Shown one piece after another: positions 14,660-15,084 of a DNA stretch of 15,084 bases. The notes below the pieces were generated by a model. It saw only the letters and a program-made list of their open reading frames with translations. It was not told where the DNA came from and ran no database searches. The DNA comes from Spirochaetaceae bacterium. GTDB lineage: Bacteria > Spirochaetota > Spirochaetia > B11-G9. The stretch lies in NCBI GenBank assembly GCA_030600745.1, contig JAUVLL010000030.1, positions 1 through 15,084 on the forward strand, in the 5' to 3' direction. Numbering within the stretch: position 1 is the stretch's first letter; every line of letters begins with the position of its first letter. The position numbers and the translations under genes were made by a program.

Positions 14660-15084
14660 TGGCGCATAAGCTCATGATACTTTTTGTCTGCAGCTTCAGC
14701 CTCTTCATCCAGACCCAGTTCAGTACATGTATCCCTAAGATTAAACCATGCATCAGGATCTGAATCATTTATTTCCAATGCTTTTTCAAAATGGATCTTT
14801 GCAGATAAAAAATCGCCTTCTAAAAAAGAAGTAACCCCCAGATTATTCCAGGCCAATGCAAAATCAGAATCCATATCCAGGGCTTTTTTATAATAGGCTT
14901 TTGCTCCTTCCGGATCACCATTCCTGTCACAGGCAAGCCCCAGCTGATTATAAACTTCAGGCTCATCTGCACCTTGTTTAACAGCTTCTTCCAGTGAATA
15001 TATTGATTTGATAAACATTCCGGCTTTAAAATAAACTATTCCAATATTAAAGTTTACAAGTGAGTTACCCGGATGTTTCTTCCT
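14656..15084 (-). CDS. TPR-repeat protein, C-terminal part (5' end outside window)
   Basis: The frame is open from the window edge to TAA at 14656, giving 142 visible residues; the ATG at 15018 is internal. At least three tetratricopeptide repeats can be read: EPEVYNQLGLACDRNGDPEG with AKAYYKKALDMD, FALAWNNLGVTSFLEGDFLS with AKIHFEKALEIN, and DPDAWFNLRDTCTELGLDEE with AEAADKKYHEL. A partial repeat, NFNIGIVYFKAGMFIKSIYS, lies before them. TPR arrays form helical scaffolds for protein contacts; nothing shows a specific partner. The stop codon overlaps the end of the convergent TM1410-like remnant by four bases, with no terminator hairpin between. Confidence 0.88.
   Translation of the reverse strand, partial: RKKHPGNSLVNFNIGIVYFKAGMFIKSIYSLEEAVKQGADEPEVYNQLGLACDRNGDPEGAKAYYKKALDMDSDFALAWNNLGVTSFLEGDFLSAKIHFEKALEINDSDPDAWFNLRDTCTELGLDEEAEAADKKYHELMRH

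Noticed and set aside
14600..14660. Integron attC site beside a toxin-antitoxin cassette
   Set aside because: The inverted repeat is imperfect, no consensus RYYYAAC/GTTRRRY pair was found, and no second site or integrase is present.

Overview
This is an AT-rich bacterial window, most likely from a free-living spirochaete of the Spirochaetaceae type. That guess rests on gene style: the start of the binding protein, the large uncharacterised protein, and the GH114-like remnant with its tandem domains. No marker gene in the window settles it. No rRNA, tRNA, CRISPR array or complete insertion sequence was seen.

Layout. (1) 1-1505, plus strand: the 3' half of an MFS transporter gene and an overlapping Cof-type HAD phosphatase gene, closed by a hairpin that also serves the convergent operon. 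(2) 1547-5488, minus strand: a three-gene ABC importer (binding protein, double-domain permease, ATPase) of the AfuABC/FbpABC type. (3) 5600-7467, minus strand: an OmpR-type response regulator and its membrane histidine kinase. Between the regulator gene and the importer lie four direct repeats at an exact 11-bp period, next to the importer's likely promoter. This is the arrangement expected for a PhoB/OmpR-family target site. (4) 7512-9288, minus strand: a histidine phosphatase and a type I glycerate kinase. (5) 9309-11000, minus strand: a FadR-type GntR regulator and a metallo-beta-lactamase-fold hydrolase. They are followed by the last 30 or so codons of a TRAP large-permease gene (dctM) that is otherwise missing, and by a terminator hairpin in the glycerate kinase leader. 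(6) 11179-13257, plus strand: a 692-residue protein of unknown function whose C-terminal part resembles a GT-A glycosyltransferase. (7) 13321-13940, plus strand: a Phd/VapC toxin-antitoxin pair. (8) 13973-14659, plus strand: a decayed TM1410/GH114-like gene. (9) 14656-15084, minus strand: the C-terminal part of a TPR protein.

How the genes fit together. The best-supported unit is a sensor kinase, a response regulator, its putative operator and an importer whose binding protein carries a His-Asp...Glu pattern resembling sugar-phosphate-binding AfuA proteins. This suggests a two-component system that switches on uptake of a phosphorylated or anionic organic substrate. The glycerate kinase, the FadR regulator with an operator just downstream of its own promoter, and the dctM scar suggest an older organic-acid uptake and catabolism locus that lost its TRAP transporter. 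The right end is accessory DNA: a toxin-antitoxin module next to a gene broken by truncation and internal deletion.
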